NCBI RefSeq assembly: GCF_003855095.1
Contig: NZ_CP033972.1
Span: forward strand, 4,712,001 to 4,776,000
Direction: 5' to 3'
Source: Gordonia insulae
Lineage (GTDB): Bacteria; Actinomycetota; Actinomycetes; Mycobacteriales; Mycobacteriaceae
DNA length: 64,000 nucleotides
Below, piece by piece: positions 53,356 through 61,972 of this stretch. Each line of letters begins with the position of its first letter. Positions within the stretch are counted from its first letter, which is position 1. Under the pieces are notes generated by a model, which was given only the letters and a program-made list of their open reading frames with translations, made no database searches and was not told the origin of the DNA. Position numbers and translations under genes: made by a program.

Positions 53356-53796
53356 CTACGCCGAGCGATCAAGTGCCCTGCTCAGCGCGTGGAGCGCGTC
53401 CACTGCGCGCTGCCACTCCGCCGGCGCGATGCGCTCGGCGATTCGTTCCGCCGCGGCCCGGTGGTCGGGGTTGATGCGGTGATTGGCCTCGACGCCGGCA
53501 GGCGTGACGTACACGAGTTTGGCGCGGCGATGGCCCGGGTTGTCGCGGTACTCGACGAGTCCGTCGTCGGCGAGCAGGTCCGCGGTCCGTTGGACGCTCT
53601 GCCGGGTGATGCCCATGGCGCGGGCGATGTCGGAGACGGTGAACGGATGGTCGATGACCGCGCCGAGGACCTGCCAGCGTGTCGCGGTGAGGCCTGCCGG
53701 GCGGGCGAGTTCCTCGGCCAGCGCGAGGAACTGTCCGTTGAGCCGGAACGTGGTCAGCGCGCTGTCGGAGAGCAGGTGCTGGAGGTTGTCGCTCAT
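53356..53796 (-). CDS. MarR-family regulator
   Basis: A 146-residue winged-helix regulator with the HTH in FTVSDIARAMGITRQSVQRTADLLADDGLVEY, read in parts, and the wing RRAKLVYVTPAG. The frame continues upstream through the DJ-1 gene but the ATG at 53796 overlaps that gene's stop (ATGA) and starts the family N-terminus. It is probably the repressor of its own operon through the nested palindrome at 54421, upstream of the DJ-1 gene. Confidence 0.9.
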   Translation of the reverse strand: MSDNLQHLLSDSALTTFRLNGQFLALAEELARPAGLTATRWQVLGAVIDHPFTVSDIARAMGITRQSVQRTADLLADDGLVEYRDNPGHRRAKLVYVTPAGVEANHRINPDHRAAAERIAERIAPAEWQRAVDALHALSRALDRSA

Positions 53797-54398
53797 TCCT
53801 GCCCGGCCAGCGCATAGAAGCCACTGGGGTCCCGATGTCCGTAGAGCTGGTACCAGGCGTCGAGGACGGCCGGCGTGTACACGCCGAGGAGGCCGAAGAC
53901 CTCGCGGGCGAACTCGACCGGTGCGACGGCGGCCGCGGTGATCACGCCGCGATCGGTGACGGCGGGGGCATCGACGTAATGCGCGGCACCCGCGTACCCG
54001 GTGGGCTCGAGTTGCTCGCGCGCATTGCTGGTGTGCCGGCGGTCGTCGAGGAGTCCGCTGCGCGCGAGACCCACTGTGGCGCCGCATATCCCGGCCACGG
54101 GAACGTCGGCGCCGACCCAGCGCAGAGCGGCATCGACGAACTCGTCGTTGGCGTCCCAGATCTGCGCCCCCGGCAGGACGAGCATGGCGCTGTCGTCGGG
54201 CGTGACGTCGTCGAGGGTGACATCGGGCACCATCGTCACGCCCCCGATGGTGCGGATCGGCTCTCGCGACGCTCCGACGGTGACGATGCGGAACGAGCCC
54301 GGATCGCTCTGGTACTCGGGATTGTTGACGCCGGCGGCGACGTAGCCGAACTCCCAGTCGGCGAGGGTGGGGTAAAGGCCCAGGTGGATGGTTTTCAT
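53793..54398 (-). CDS. DJ-1/PfpI-family protein
   Basis: A 201-residue flavodoxin-like protein of the DJ-1/PfpI (type 1 glutamine amidotransferase-like) superfamily. The nucleophile Cys is in the elbow VAGICGATVGLAR; an acid is in MLVLPGAQIWD. Functions in the family vary (protease, glyoxalase, regulator). The ATG at 54398 is placed just inside the operator. The regulator gene that follows overlaps by four bases, so the two form a small operon. Confidence 0.85.
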   Translation of the reverse strand: MKTIHLGLYPTLADWEFGYVAAGVNNPEYQSDPGSFRIVTVGASREPIRTIGGVTMVPDVTLDDVTPDDSAMLVLPGAQIWDANDEFVDAALRWVGADVPVAGICGATVGLARSGLLDDRRHTSNAREQLEPTGYAGAAHYVDAPAVTDRGVITAAAVAPVEFAREVFGLLGVYTPAVLDAWYQLYGHRDPSGFYALAGQE

Positions 54399-54420
54399 GG
54401 CTGCTCCTCCGAATCGACTA

Positions 54421-54456
54421 TGACAGCATTCTGTCAAAGATGACAGAATGCTGTCA
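54421..54456. promoter_or_regulatory. Nested palindromic MarR-type operator
   Basis: TGACAGCATTCTGTCA (54421-54436) and TGACAGAATGCTGTCA (54441-54456) are perfect reverse complements four bases apart. Each arm is itself a TGACAG-N4-CTGTCA palindrome, giving two dimer sites. It lies 22 bases before the DJ-1 start and 19 bases beyond the MFS stop. Confidence 0.8.
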
Positions 54457-54475
54457 ATAGCCCGATCTGCGAGAA

Positions 54476-55816
54476 TCAGGGCAGTAGTCGCTGTCGGAGG
54501 GTGCGCTCCGCCGCCGCAGGCGCGGTCTCCCGGATGACCAACAGGCAGCAGAGGGAGATCGCCATCAGCGTGGCCGCGTAGATGCCGACGGGAACGACGC
54601 TCCCGGTCGCGCTGACGATCCGGTTCGCGATCATCGGGGCGAGCCCGCCGCCGAGTACTGCGCCGACCTGGAAGCCGATGCCGATCCCGCTGTATCGCTG
54701 GGTGATCGGGAAGAGCTCGGCGAAGGTGGTGAGCATCGGGCCGTACACGAAGCCGGTGAGTGCGAAGCCGATCGAGATGACCGTGACACACGCGATGAGT
54801 GACCCGGTCGCGGTGACCCAGAACAGGATCGGGGCGAACACCAGCGACGTGACCATGCCGAATCCGATCACCGGTTTGCGGCCGAACCGATCGGACAGAT
54901 GAGCGCCCAGGACGACGGTGGCGGCGTGACAGGCCAGCGCGAACGTACTGCCGAAGACGACCGGGGACCGGTCGAATCCGCGTCCGGGGTCGGTCTCCGT
55001 CAGGAACGAGAGCATGAAGGTGAACAACAGGAAGGCATAGCAGTTCTGGCCCACATTGATGCCGGCGGCCAGGGCGACGCGACGCCAGTTCTCGCGGAGG
55101 ACGGTGAACGTCCGGGGACGTTTCTGTTCGGCCTGCTGGGACTGCACGAATTCCGGTGTCTCACTGATCTTCGTACGGGTCCACACGCCGATCGCGAGAA
55201 CGATCCCGCCGATGAGGAAGGGTATGCGCCATCCCCACGCCAGCACCTGCTCCATCGGCATCAGGAGGACGAGGGCGAACGACAGGTTGGCGAGGATGCC
55301 GCCGACCGGTGAGCCGAGTGTCACGAACGAGCCGTAGAGGCCACGTCGGTGCACTGGCGCGTGCTCGGCGGCAAGCAGTGCGGCCCCGCCGATCTCGCCG
55401 CCACGGGAGATCCCGTGGACCATCCGCAGGAAGATCAGGATGACCGGCGCCACGATCCCGATGGCCTGGTAGTCGGGGAGGACGCCCATCGCGAGCGTCG
55501 AACCACCCATCAGCAGGAAGGCGCTCGTCAGGGCCTTGCGTCGTCCGAACTTGTCCCCGAAGTGACCGAAGATGACGGCGCCGATCGGGGCCATCACGAA
55601 TCCCACTGCGAACGTGGCGAATCCGAGGAAGGTCCCGAACCACGGGTCGTCTACGTTGAAGTAGACCTTGTTGAAGACAAGGGCGGTCGCCGTGCCGTAG
55701 ATCGCGAAGTCGTAGAACTCCATGATCGTTCCGGCGCCGGAGGCGACGGCGACCCGTCCGGGTCGCTCGCGGGTGGGCTGGTGAGCGTGTGGGATCGAAT
55801 GGTCTACTGCTACCAC
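54476..55816 (-). CDS. MFS transporter, MHS family
   Basis: A 446-residue 12-span carrier. Markers are the SGAGTIMEFYDFAIYGTATAL first span, the FGHFGDKFGRRKAL loop and the MVHGISRGGEIGGAALLAAEHAP region, all in parts. It is a second MHS-type transporter besides that at 41823, and of different subtype. Substrates of the group include shikimate, proline/betaine and dicarboxylates; here unknown. It is probably transcribed alone, with 228 non-coding bases upstream that show no clear promoter. Confidence 0.92.
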   Translation of the reverse strand: MVAVDHSIPHAHQPTRERPGRVAVASGAGTIMEFYDFAIYGTATALVFNKVYFNVDDPWFGTFLGFATFAVGFVMAPIGAVIFGHFGDKFGRRKALTSAFLLMGGSTLAMGVLPDYQAIGIVAPVILIFLRMVHGISRGGEIGGAALLAAEHAPVHRRGLYGSFVTLGSPVGGILANLSFALVLLMPMEQVLAWGWRIPFLIGGIVLAIGVWTRTKISETPEFVQSQQAEQKRPRTFTVLRENWRRVALAAGINVGQNCYAFLLFTFMLSFLTETDPGRGFDRSPVVFGSTFALACHAATVVLGAHLSDRFGRKPVIGFGMVTSLVFAPILFWVTATGSLIACVTVISIGFALTGFVYGPMLTTFAELFPITQRYSGIGIGFQVGAVLGGGLAPMIANRIVSATGSVVPVGIYAATLMAISLCCLLVIRETAPAAAERTLRQRLLP

Positions 55817-56044
55817 GGATCACTCCTCATCGATGGGTGAACGCGTTCGGCTGGTCCCGAGGCGTTCATGGGCTGTGGTCATGGGCGGTACTCGTGGATG
55901 AGTCGATGGTGTCGGACTCGTCGCTGTCGGTAAATAGGGAAAAACCTTAGGGCGCTGAAAAGATCTGGCGCGCTGCACTATCGGCAGGCTGAACCCGGCG
56001 AGCGGCGGGGATCGCCATATGCGTTGTCGTCCGGGGTGACTCGG

Positions 56045-57034
56045 TCAGTCGGCGGCGGCGAACTCCTCGTGTCTGCTGAGACGCCCCAGTGCATCGAGGA
56101 CGCGGGCGAAGTCGGCGATCCGCTGTGCGCGGTAGTCGTCGACGGTGTCGTCGTCGAACGTGTAAAAGCCTGCGCCGTCGGTCATCCCGCGCCGGCCCGT
56201 GGTCATGTGGGTCTCGACGAGGGGGGCGGGGGCGAACCGTTCGCCGAGTTCCCGACGCAGGTAGTGCGACGCGTGATACAGGGTGTCGCAGCCTCCCCAG
56301 TCGATGAACTCGAGCAGACCGAGGACCGCGAACCGGGAGCCGAAGCCGATCCGGACGGCCGTGTCGATGTCCTCGGCACTCGCGACCCCCTCCTCGACCA
56401 TCCTCGCCGCCTCGTTCATCACCAGGGCCTGCAACCGGGGCACGATGTATCCCGGCGACGCCGCACAGACGACCGGCGTCTTGCCGACGGCGAGCAGGAG
56501 ATCACGGGTCGCGTCGACGGTGTCCTGCGTGGTCGAGGTCCCGGGGCTCACCTCCACCAGCGGCATCAGATCGGCGGGGTTGAGCCAGTGGGCGTTGAGG
56601 AACCGCTCCGGGAACGCCAGGTGGGTGGCGAGGTCGTCGACGAGGAAACTCGATGTCGTGGACGCGATCGGGACGGTCGGGTCGACCGCCGACTCGATCC
56701 ACGCGAACGCCTCCCGTTTCACCTCGGACACCTCGGGGACCGCCTCGAAGACGAGATCCACCGATGCCATCGCGTGTGTCGCAGTGGTCCGGTCCACCAC
56801 GTCGACGTGCGCGGCGACATCGTCGATGCGGTCGGCGGACAACAGGTCCAAGGTCACCTTGTGGTCGAGGGCGTGGCGGATCGCGGTCCGCACGCCGTGC
56901 CGGTAGGTGATGGCGGACTCGCCGCGGTCGCGGAGGTCCACGACCGTCACCGTCACATTGCCGAAGGCGAGTGCTGCGGCGATGCCCTGCCCCATCCGTC
57001 CGGCGCCGACGACGGCGACGTGCAACCGGCTCAC
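56045..57034 (-). CDS. 3-hydroxyacyl-CoA dehydrogenase family protein
   Basis: A 329-residue NAD-dependent dehydrogenase. The Rossmann motif is AVVGAGRMGQGIAAALA at residue 6; catalytic-type His is in LNAHWLNPADL; the C-terminal domain has ASPGYIVPRLQALVMNEAARM. The type is close to 3-hydroxybutyryl-CoA and carnitine/gulonate dehydrogenases. It starts from GTG at 57034, overlapping the stop of the octopine-type gene (GTGA), so the two are coupled. The open frame upstream belongs to that overlap region and is not the start. Confidence 0.88.
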   Translation of the reverse strand: MSRLHVAVVGAGRMGQGIAAALAFGNVTVTVVDLRDRGESAITYRHGVRTAIRHALDHKVTLDLLSADRIDDVAAHVDVVDRTTATHAMASVDLVFEAVPEVSEVKREAFAWIESAVDPTVPIASTTSSFLVDDLATHLAFPERFLNAHWLNPADLMPLVEVSPGTSTTQDTVDATRDLLLAVGKTPVVCAASPGYIVPRLQALVMNEAARMVEEGVASAEDIDTAVRIGFGSRFAVLGLLEFIDWGGCDTLYHASHYLRRELGERFAPAPLVETHMTTGRRGMTDGAGFYTFDDDTVDDYRAQRIADFARVLDALGRLSRHEEFAAAD

Positions 57035-58140
57035 TGGTGGAATCCCTCGTGGAGGAACCGCTGGAGTGATGGGCGGTCGAGGTGCGCCATCCCGAGGCTC
57101 TCGAAGGTGCGGCTCCCCGCAGAGGCGGCGCGTCCCGTGACGGCCCCTGCGAGGGCGAGCAGTCCGTCGGCGACAGGAGTCGGCACCGACGCCCAACGCC
57201 CCACCGAACTCAACAGCGCCAGTCCGATCTCCACGTCCTCGGTCATGTACCGATGGGTCGTGAGGTCGATGTCCTCCCGCCAGTCGCCGCTGTCGGTCAA
57301 CTTCTCGTGGGCGGCGTTGCCGTACATCCATTCATCGCCGTCGGCGGTGTAGTGATCGGCCAGCGGAAAATGCGGCGCCGAGTAGCCCAGGGCCTCGCGG
57401 ACGGCGATCCGCTCGGCGTCGAGCGCGGAGGTGACCCGGCGGATCGATTCCTGGGTGCCCTCGTTGTGGATGTCCCACGACGGGAAGTGTTCGAGCGGAC
57501 CGGCATTCATCAGGATCAGCGGTGGGTGGATGATCGGGCCGGCGTTCATCAGTGCGCCGCTGAGTGCATCCTCGCTGCGCTCGACGGCGGGGTACACCTC
57601 CGCCAGCAGGCCGAGTGCGCGGTCGGTGTGCCGTGCGGGGAAGACACCGGTGGGCAGCCTGGTTGCGTAGCCGCTCACCACGACTCGCGTGTCCCCGTGC
57701 TTGCGCGCGAGATACGGAAGCGTGCCGGTCTCGGCGAACGCGACGTCGGCGTGATTCCCGGCATCGCGCACCGCGCGAGCGAACACGACCGACCCGAAGC
57801 TACCCGGCGGCAGATAGACGACCTGACCGTCGCGCAGATGCGGCGCCAGTTCGCGTGCGAGCGACTCGTGGGCGAAGGCAGGAACGGGCGCGACGATGAC
57901 CTCCGCGTTGGACACGGCGTCGCCGAGAGCGGTGAACACCTGAATACCGTCGCCGCCGTCGACACGGACCTGGCGGTGACCGCGATGGTCGTCGACGTCG
58001 AGAAGTCCCCGCTCGACCAGCGGTGAGAACGCGGCACCGTCTCGGCGCCACCACGACACGTGGTGATTGTTCTCGCTCAACTCCGCGGCCGCGGCATACG
58101 AACCGTGGCCTCCACCGATCACACAGACCTTCACTGACAT
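57031..58140 (-). CDS. NAD/NADP octopine/nopaline dehydrogenase-family protein
   Basis: A 369-residue dehydrogenase with VCVIGGGHGSYAAAAEL at the N-terminus and the octopine DH helical domain (MNAGPIIHPPLILMNAG; YTADGDEWMYGNA). The His/Asp catalytic pair and GPxxHP-type segment are visible. Family members form or split N-(carboxyalkyl) amino acids (opines). It is divergent from the AsnC-type regulator, which suggests control by that protein, and it is coupled to the downstream 3-hydroxyacyl-CoA dehydrogenase-type gene. Confidence 0.88.
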   Translation of the reverse strand: MSVKVCVIGGGHGSYAAAAELSENNHHVSWWRRDGAAFSPLVERGLLDVDDHRGHRQVRVDGGDGIQVFTALGDAVSNAEVIVAPVPAFAHESLARELAPHLRDGQVVYLPPGSFGSVVFARAVRDAGNHADVAFAETGTLPYLARKHGDTRVVVSGYATRLPTGVFPARHTDRALGLLAEVYPAVERSEDALSGALMNAGPIIHPPLILMNAGPLEHFPSWDIHNEGTQESIRRVTSALDAERIAVREALGYSAPHFPLADHYTADGDEWMYGNAAHEKLTDSGDWREDIDLTTHRYMTEDVEIGLALLSSVGRWASVPTPVADGLLALAGAVTGRAASAGSRTFESLGMAHLDRPSLQRFLHEGFHQ

Positions 58141-58253
58141 CCTCCTCGATCTCGGCCGCCGACTGCGGCCGTTTGCGGGCTGGAAGGAAACGTAGGAGTG
58201 GCCGCCGTCGAATGTCTCGACATCGCCCGATAGCGAAAAAAGTCGGCGCCCTG

Positions 58254-59255
58254 ATGCAGGATTGTCACGTGCCGGACGACCTCGATTATCAGATCGTTCA
58301 CGCTCTGCAGGTGGCCCCTCGCGCCCCGTGGGGTGTGGTCGGCGACGTCGTGGGCGTCAGCGCGGCGACGGCCGCGCGACGATGGGAGCGTCTCGTCGAC
58401 CAGGGGCTGGCCTGGATCGTGTCCTATCCGGGCGCGGCGTATCTCAACACGCGATGCAGCGCCTTCGTCGAGGTGCAGACGTCGGCGGCGCGGGATTCCG
58501 TCGTCGAACGGCTGTGTCGTGACCGGCACGTGGCGACCATCCAGCGCACCGCCGGTGACGGCGACCTGCTGCTCACCGTCATGGTGCCGGATCTCGAGTT
58601 CCTCGGGGACTGGGTGCAGCTCCTCGCCGAATCCGACGGGGTGGCGCGCACGCGGACCAGGGTGGTCACCAAGGTCATCGGTGAGAGCGAGCGATGGCGG
58701 ATGCGGACCCTCGGTCAGGACGAGGAGTCCGTACTCGCCGAGCACCGGCCCGTGCACCGGCCACTGGCCCACGATCCCGACGAGCCGGACCTGCGCCTGA
58801 TCGCCGCGCTCGCCGAGGACGGGCGGAGGTCGGCGGTGGACCTCGCCAGTGCGAGCGGGTTGAGTGCGCCGACGGTGCGGCGGCGCCTGACGGCACTCGT
58901 CGCCGAGCGGGTCCTGTCGATCCGATGCGAGGTGGCGCACGTGATCAGCGGATGGCCGATCACCGCGAACGTATGGGCGCGCGCGTCGTCGAGGTCCATC
59001 GTGGCGCTGGTGGACGCGCTGGACGGGTTGCCGCAGGTGCGGGTGTGCTGCGAGGTGACCGGGACCGCGAACATCATCATGGGCGTCTGGCTGCACACCG
59101 TCGGCGAACTGGCCGAGTTCGAACAGGAACTCGAGAGCCTGGTTCCGGGCCTCGTGGTGGTCGATCGCTCCGTCACCCTCGAGACGCCCAAACGGTTGGG
59201 CTCGTTGCTCGACCGGTCGGGATGTCGGACGGGTTCGGTACCCGTCGTCCTGTGA
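58254..59255 (+). CDS. Tandem Lrp/AsnC-type regulator
   Basis: A 333-residue regulator built as a duplicated AsnC protein. Two HTH domains are visible (DLDYQIVHALQVAPRAPWG... and EPDLRLIAALAEDGRRSAVD...), each followed by a ligand-binding RAM-like half; ordinary AsnC proteins have one of each and about 150 residues. Start is uncertain: ATG 58212, ATG 58254 or GTG 58269 (with AGGA seven bases before) are all in frame. It is divergent from the octopine-type gene and probably senses an amino acid. Confidence 0.85.
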   Translation: MQDCHVPDDLDYQIVHALQVAPRAPWGVVGDVVGVSAATAARRWERLVDQGLAWIVSYPGAAYLNTRCSAFVEVQTSAARDSVVERLCRDRHVATIQRTAGDGDLLLTVMVPDLEFLGDWVQLLAESDGVARTRTRVVTKVIGESERWRMRTLGQDEESVLAEHRPVHRPLAHDPDEPDLRLIAALAEDGRRSAVDLASASGLSAPTVRRRLTALVAERVLSIRCEVAHVISGWPITANVWARASSRSIVALVDALDGLPQVRVCCEVTGTANIIMGVWLHTVGELAEFEQELESLVPGLVVVDRSVTLETPKRLGSLLDRSGCRTGSVPVVL

Positions 59256-59288
59256 CCCCGGCGGCCGGTGCGACATCACCCCGTCACC

Positions 59289-59294
59289 TACGGT
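59289..59294 (+). promoter_or_regulatory. -10 element for leaderless D-2-hydroxyacid dehydrogenase transcript
   Basis: TACGGT ends six bases before the ATG at 59301. With no separate ribosome binding site, the message is likely leaderless. Confidence 0.45.
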
Positions 59295-59300
59295 GGATTC

Positions 59301-60323
59301 ATGTCTCCGGATTCGCCCGTGGTCGCACTGTTGGGTTCACCCGCTGTCGCCCCGCCCCCGAACCTCGCCGAGATCGAAGCGCTCGCCACCGTGCGGTCGT
59401 GCACAGCCGACGACCTCGGCTCCGCGCTTCCCGGGGCCGACGTCCTCCTCGTCTGGGACTTCTTCTCCCGTGCGCTGCGGGACAACTGGGGGCCGGCCAC
59501 CGCGGATCTGCGGTGGGTGCACGTGTGCGCGGCCGGGGTGGACTCGCTCCTGTTCGACGACCTCCGGGAATCGGACATCGTGGTGACCAACGCCGCCGGG
59601 GTCTTCGACCAGCCCATCGCGGAATTCGTCCTGGCGTCAGTCCTGGCCCGGGACAAGCAATTACACCTCACCAAGCGTCTGCAGCGGGAGCGCGCGTGGC
59701 AGCACCGGGAGACGACGCGGACGGCGGGGACGTCGGCGTTGGTGATCGGCACGGGCGGAATCGGCCGCGCCACCGCGCGGTTGCTGCGCGCCGCCGGAGT
59801 GCGGGTCACCGGGGCGGGGCGCACGGCGCGTGAGAACGATCCCGACCTCGGCACCGTCCTCGCCACCGACGATCTGGCCGCCTACGTCGGGGAGTTCGAC
59901 AACGTCGTCGCGATCGCGCCGCTCACGCCGCAGACCGAACGGATGATCGACGCCGACGTGTTGTCGGCGATGCGGTCGGATGCGCACCTGATCAACGTCG
60001 GGCGCGGACAGCTCGTCGACGAGCCCGCGTTGATCGAGGCCCTGGCGGCCGGGCGGATCGGCGCGGCATCGCTCGATGTGTTCACCGACGAGCCGTTGGC
60101 GTCGTCCAGCCCGCTGTGGGCGATGGAGAACGTCGCGATCTCGCCGCACATGAGCGGCGACGTCGTGGGGTGGCGCGATGTGCTCGCCGACCAGTTCCTC
60201 GCCAACCTGCGGCGATACGTCGGTGCGGGCGCACCCCTGGACGAAGTACTCGAAAACGTCGTCGACAAGCAGCGAGGTTATGTCGTGGCCGCCAGTCGGG
60301 CGGCCGGCGATAGTAGGCTGTAG
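59301..60323 (+). CDS. D-2-hydroxyacid dehydrogenase
   Basis: A 340-residue NAD-dependent enzyme. The Rossmann motif is VIGTGGIGRATARLLRAAG; catalytic residues are Arg in INVGRGQLVDEPAL, Glu in DVFTDEPLASSSP and His in ISPHMSGD. It reduces 2-keto acids or oxidises 2-hydroxy acids. The ATG at 59301 is preferred over an upstream in-frame start at 59268 because the -10 box is six bases before it. It is followed by the ttfA homologue four bases after its stop, which has its own likely -10 box. Confidence 0.9.
   Translation: MSPDSPVVALLGSPAVAPPPNLAEIEALATVRSCTADDLGSALPGADVLLVWDFFSRALRDNWGPATADLRWVHVCAAGVDSLLFDDLRESDIVVTNAAGVFDQPIAEFVLASVLARDKQLHLTKRLQRERAWQHRETTRTAGTSALVIGTGGIGRATARLLRAAGVRVTGAGRTARENDPDLGTVLATDDLAAYVGEFDNVVAIAPLTPQTERMIDADVLSAMRSDAHLINVGRGQLVDEPALIEALAAGRIGAASLDVFTDEPLASSSPLWAMENVAISPHMSGDVVGWRDVLADQFLANLRRYVGAGAPLDEVLENVVDKQRGYVVAASRAAGDSRL
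60314..60319 (+). promoter_or_regulatory. -10 element for leaderless ttfA-like transcript
   Basis: TAGGCT ends eight bases before the ATG at 60328 and overlaps the end of the preceding gene. Confidence 0.45.
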
Positions 60324-60327
60324 CGCG

Positions 60328-61353
60328 ATGACCATCGTGTATTTCGTGATCGCCGTGTTGGCGCTGGCCGGTGCCGGCGCCCTGTTGTGGCTGGATCGCC
60401 AGCGTTCCAGTGTTGCGCGGCATCAACGCGCGATCTGGGGTGATCAGCACGAGTTCAAGTTCCGCGAGTCGGATACCAAGCTGCGCAAGGTATTTCACCG
60501 CGCGACGATGAACGTCCCGGAACGCGTCGCGGTTCAGGACGTCGCATTCGGGCATTACTCTGGCGCAGAAGCGGTGGTCTTCGACCTGGCCGAGACCGCC
60601 ACCGTTGTCGCGGTTCGGCGTTCGACCCCGTCGTCGGTGGTGGTCGATCTGCGCCACGAGGATGTACTCGCACCCGCCGAGGAGGACGTCGAGCTGCTCG
60701 GCGCGATGGGTCCGCGCGTCATGTTCTCCAACAATCTCGACGTCGCCCGCCGCGTCTGCGACCGCCGCATGGTGGCCTTGGCCAACACCGCACCGTCCTA
60801 CATCGAGGTGCTGTGGAACGAGGGCAACTGGGTCCTCGGTTCGATGCCGCTGACCACCGACACCGACCGCCTGGACGCCGGGCTCGAGGTGGTCCGGCGG
60901 TTCGCCGATCTCCTGCGGGTGTTGCCGCCGATCGTCGATCCCCAAGACGCGCCCGACCCACGCGACCCGCACGGTCCCACCCGGGCCGAGCTGGCCGACG
61001 AGAAGACCGAGTCGATGCGCGACAAGCAGCGCCGGGCCCGGATCGCCGCCGCCGCGAATGATGTCGACGACCAGGGTTCCGCAGACGCCGACCCGGTCGC
61101 GCCGGAGCCCACCCGTGCCTGGAGCGCGGTGCCGGAGGCCACGCCGCCCGCACCACCGTCGACGGCCGGTCGCCGGATGCAGCCGATGCCGGTCCGACGG
61201 CCGTCGCAGGCGCCGGGCGGCGGCCGGCCGCCGAGCGACCGCGACGAAGGTTCGCCGACCCCGCCGCCGGGTGCGGCACGTCCGGCCCGGCCGTACGATC
61301 TGCCCCCGAGCACGCCGTCGACGGACCGCCCGAATCGCCACCGCAAGAACTGA
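60328..61353 (+). CDS. ttfA: TtfA-like (Rv0383c-like) membrane protein
   Basis: A 341-residue protein with one N-terminal membrane span (residues 3-22), a soluble alpha/beta domain (about 30-195; RHQRAIWGDQHEF, FGHYSGAEAVVFDLAETAT, RRMVALANTAPSYIEVLWNEG in parts), and a disordered Pro/Arg-rich tail. In mycobacteria the homologue TtfA takes part in trehalose monomycolate transport with MmpL3. The call rests on position directly before pyrE and spoU, the same order as in M. tuberculosis, and on domain form. The tail is less conserved by appearance. Confidence 0.72.
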   Translation: MTIVYFVIAVLALAGAGALLWLDRQRSSVARHQRAIWGDQHEFKFRESDTKLRKVFHRATMNVPERVAVQDVAFGHYSGAEAVVFDLAETATVVAVRRSTPSSVVVDLRHEDVLAPAEEDVELLGAMGPRVMFSNNLDVARRVCDRRMVALANTAPSYIEVLWNEGNWVLGSMPLTTDTDRLDAGLEVVRRFADLLRVLPPIVDPQDAPDPRDPHGPTRAELADEKTESMRDKQRRARIAAAANDVDDQGSADADPVAPEPTRAWSAVPEATPPAPPSTAGRRMQPMPVRRPSQAPGGGRPPSDRDEGSPTPPPGAARPARPYDLPPSTPSTDRPNRHRKN

Positions 61354-61393
61354 CCGGCGGGCGGTCCGGTCGCGTCCGAACCATCAGTGAGAA

Positions 61394-61969
61394 ATGAGCC
61401 GTGACATGTCCTCGTCCGTACCCCCCACCGTCAACGACGACGGCCGCGCACGCCTGGCGGAGCTCGTCACCGAACTCGCGGTGGTGCATGGCCGGGTGAC
61501 ACTCTCGTCGGGCAAAGAGGCCGACTACTACGTCGACCTGCGGCGCGCCACGCTGCACCACGAGGCATCCCGCCTGATCGGCAGCCTGATGCGGGAACTG
61601 ACCGCGGACTGGGACTACCAGTCCGTCGGTGGGTTGACGCTCGGTGCCGACCCCGTCGCGACGTCGATCATGCACGCGGCGGGGCGGGAGATCGACTCGT
61701 TCGTGGTCCGCAAGGCCGCCAAGACCCACGGTATGCAGCGCCGCATCGAAGGCCCCGACATCGCAGGCCGCAACGTGCTCATCGTCGAGGACACATCCAC
61801 GACCGGTGCCTCACCGTCGGCCGCGGTGGAGGCTGCGCGCGAGGTGGGCGCGACGGTGATCGGGGTGGCCACCGTCGTCGATCGGGCCACCGGCGCCGAC
61901 GAGGTGATCGGCGCCCTCGGCGTGCCGTACCGGTCGCTGCTCGGGCTGAGCGACCTCGGACTGGTCTGA
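61394..61969 (+). CDS. pyrE: Orotate phosphoribosyltransferase
   Basis: A 191-residue PRTase that makes orotidine monophosphate in pyrimidine synthesis. It has LSSGKEADYYVDLRRATL at the N-terminus and the PRPP-binding loop VLIVEDTSTTGAS. The ATG at 61394 is used; ATG 61406 is an alternative. It is followed three bases later by the RNA methyltransferase gene, and this neighbourhood is conserved in related actinobacteria. Confidence 0.95.
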   Translation: MSRDMSSSVPPTVNDDGRARLAELVTELAVVHGRVTLSSGKEADYYVDLRRATLHHEASRLIGSLMRELTADWDYQSVGGLTLGADPVATSIMHAAGREIDSFVVRKAAKTHGMQRRIEGPDIAGRNVLIVEDTSTTGASPSAAVEAAREVGATVIGVATVVDRATGADEVIGALGVPYRSLLGLSDLGLV

Positions 61970-61972
61970 GGG

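Noticed and set aside
51928..53817. A 629-codon + strand frame opposite gabT and the MarR gene
   Set aside because: Both opposite genes have clear catalytic or DNA-binding motifs; the + frame looks like Arg/Gly-rich antisense translation.
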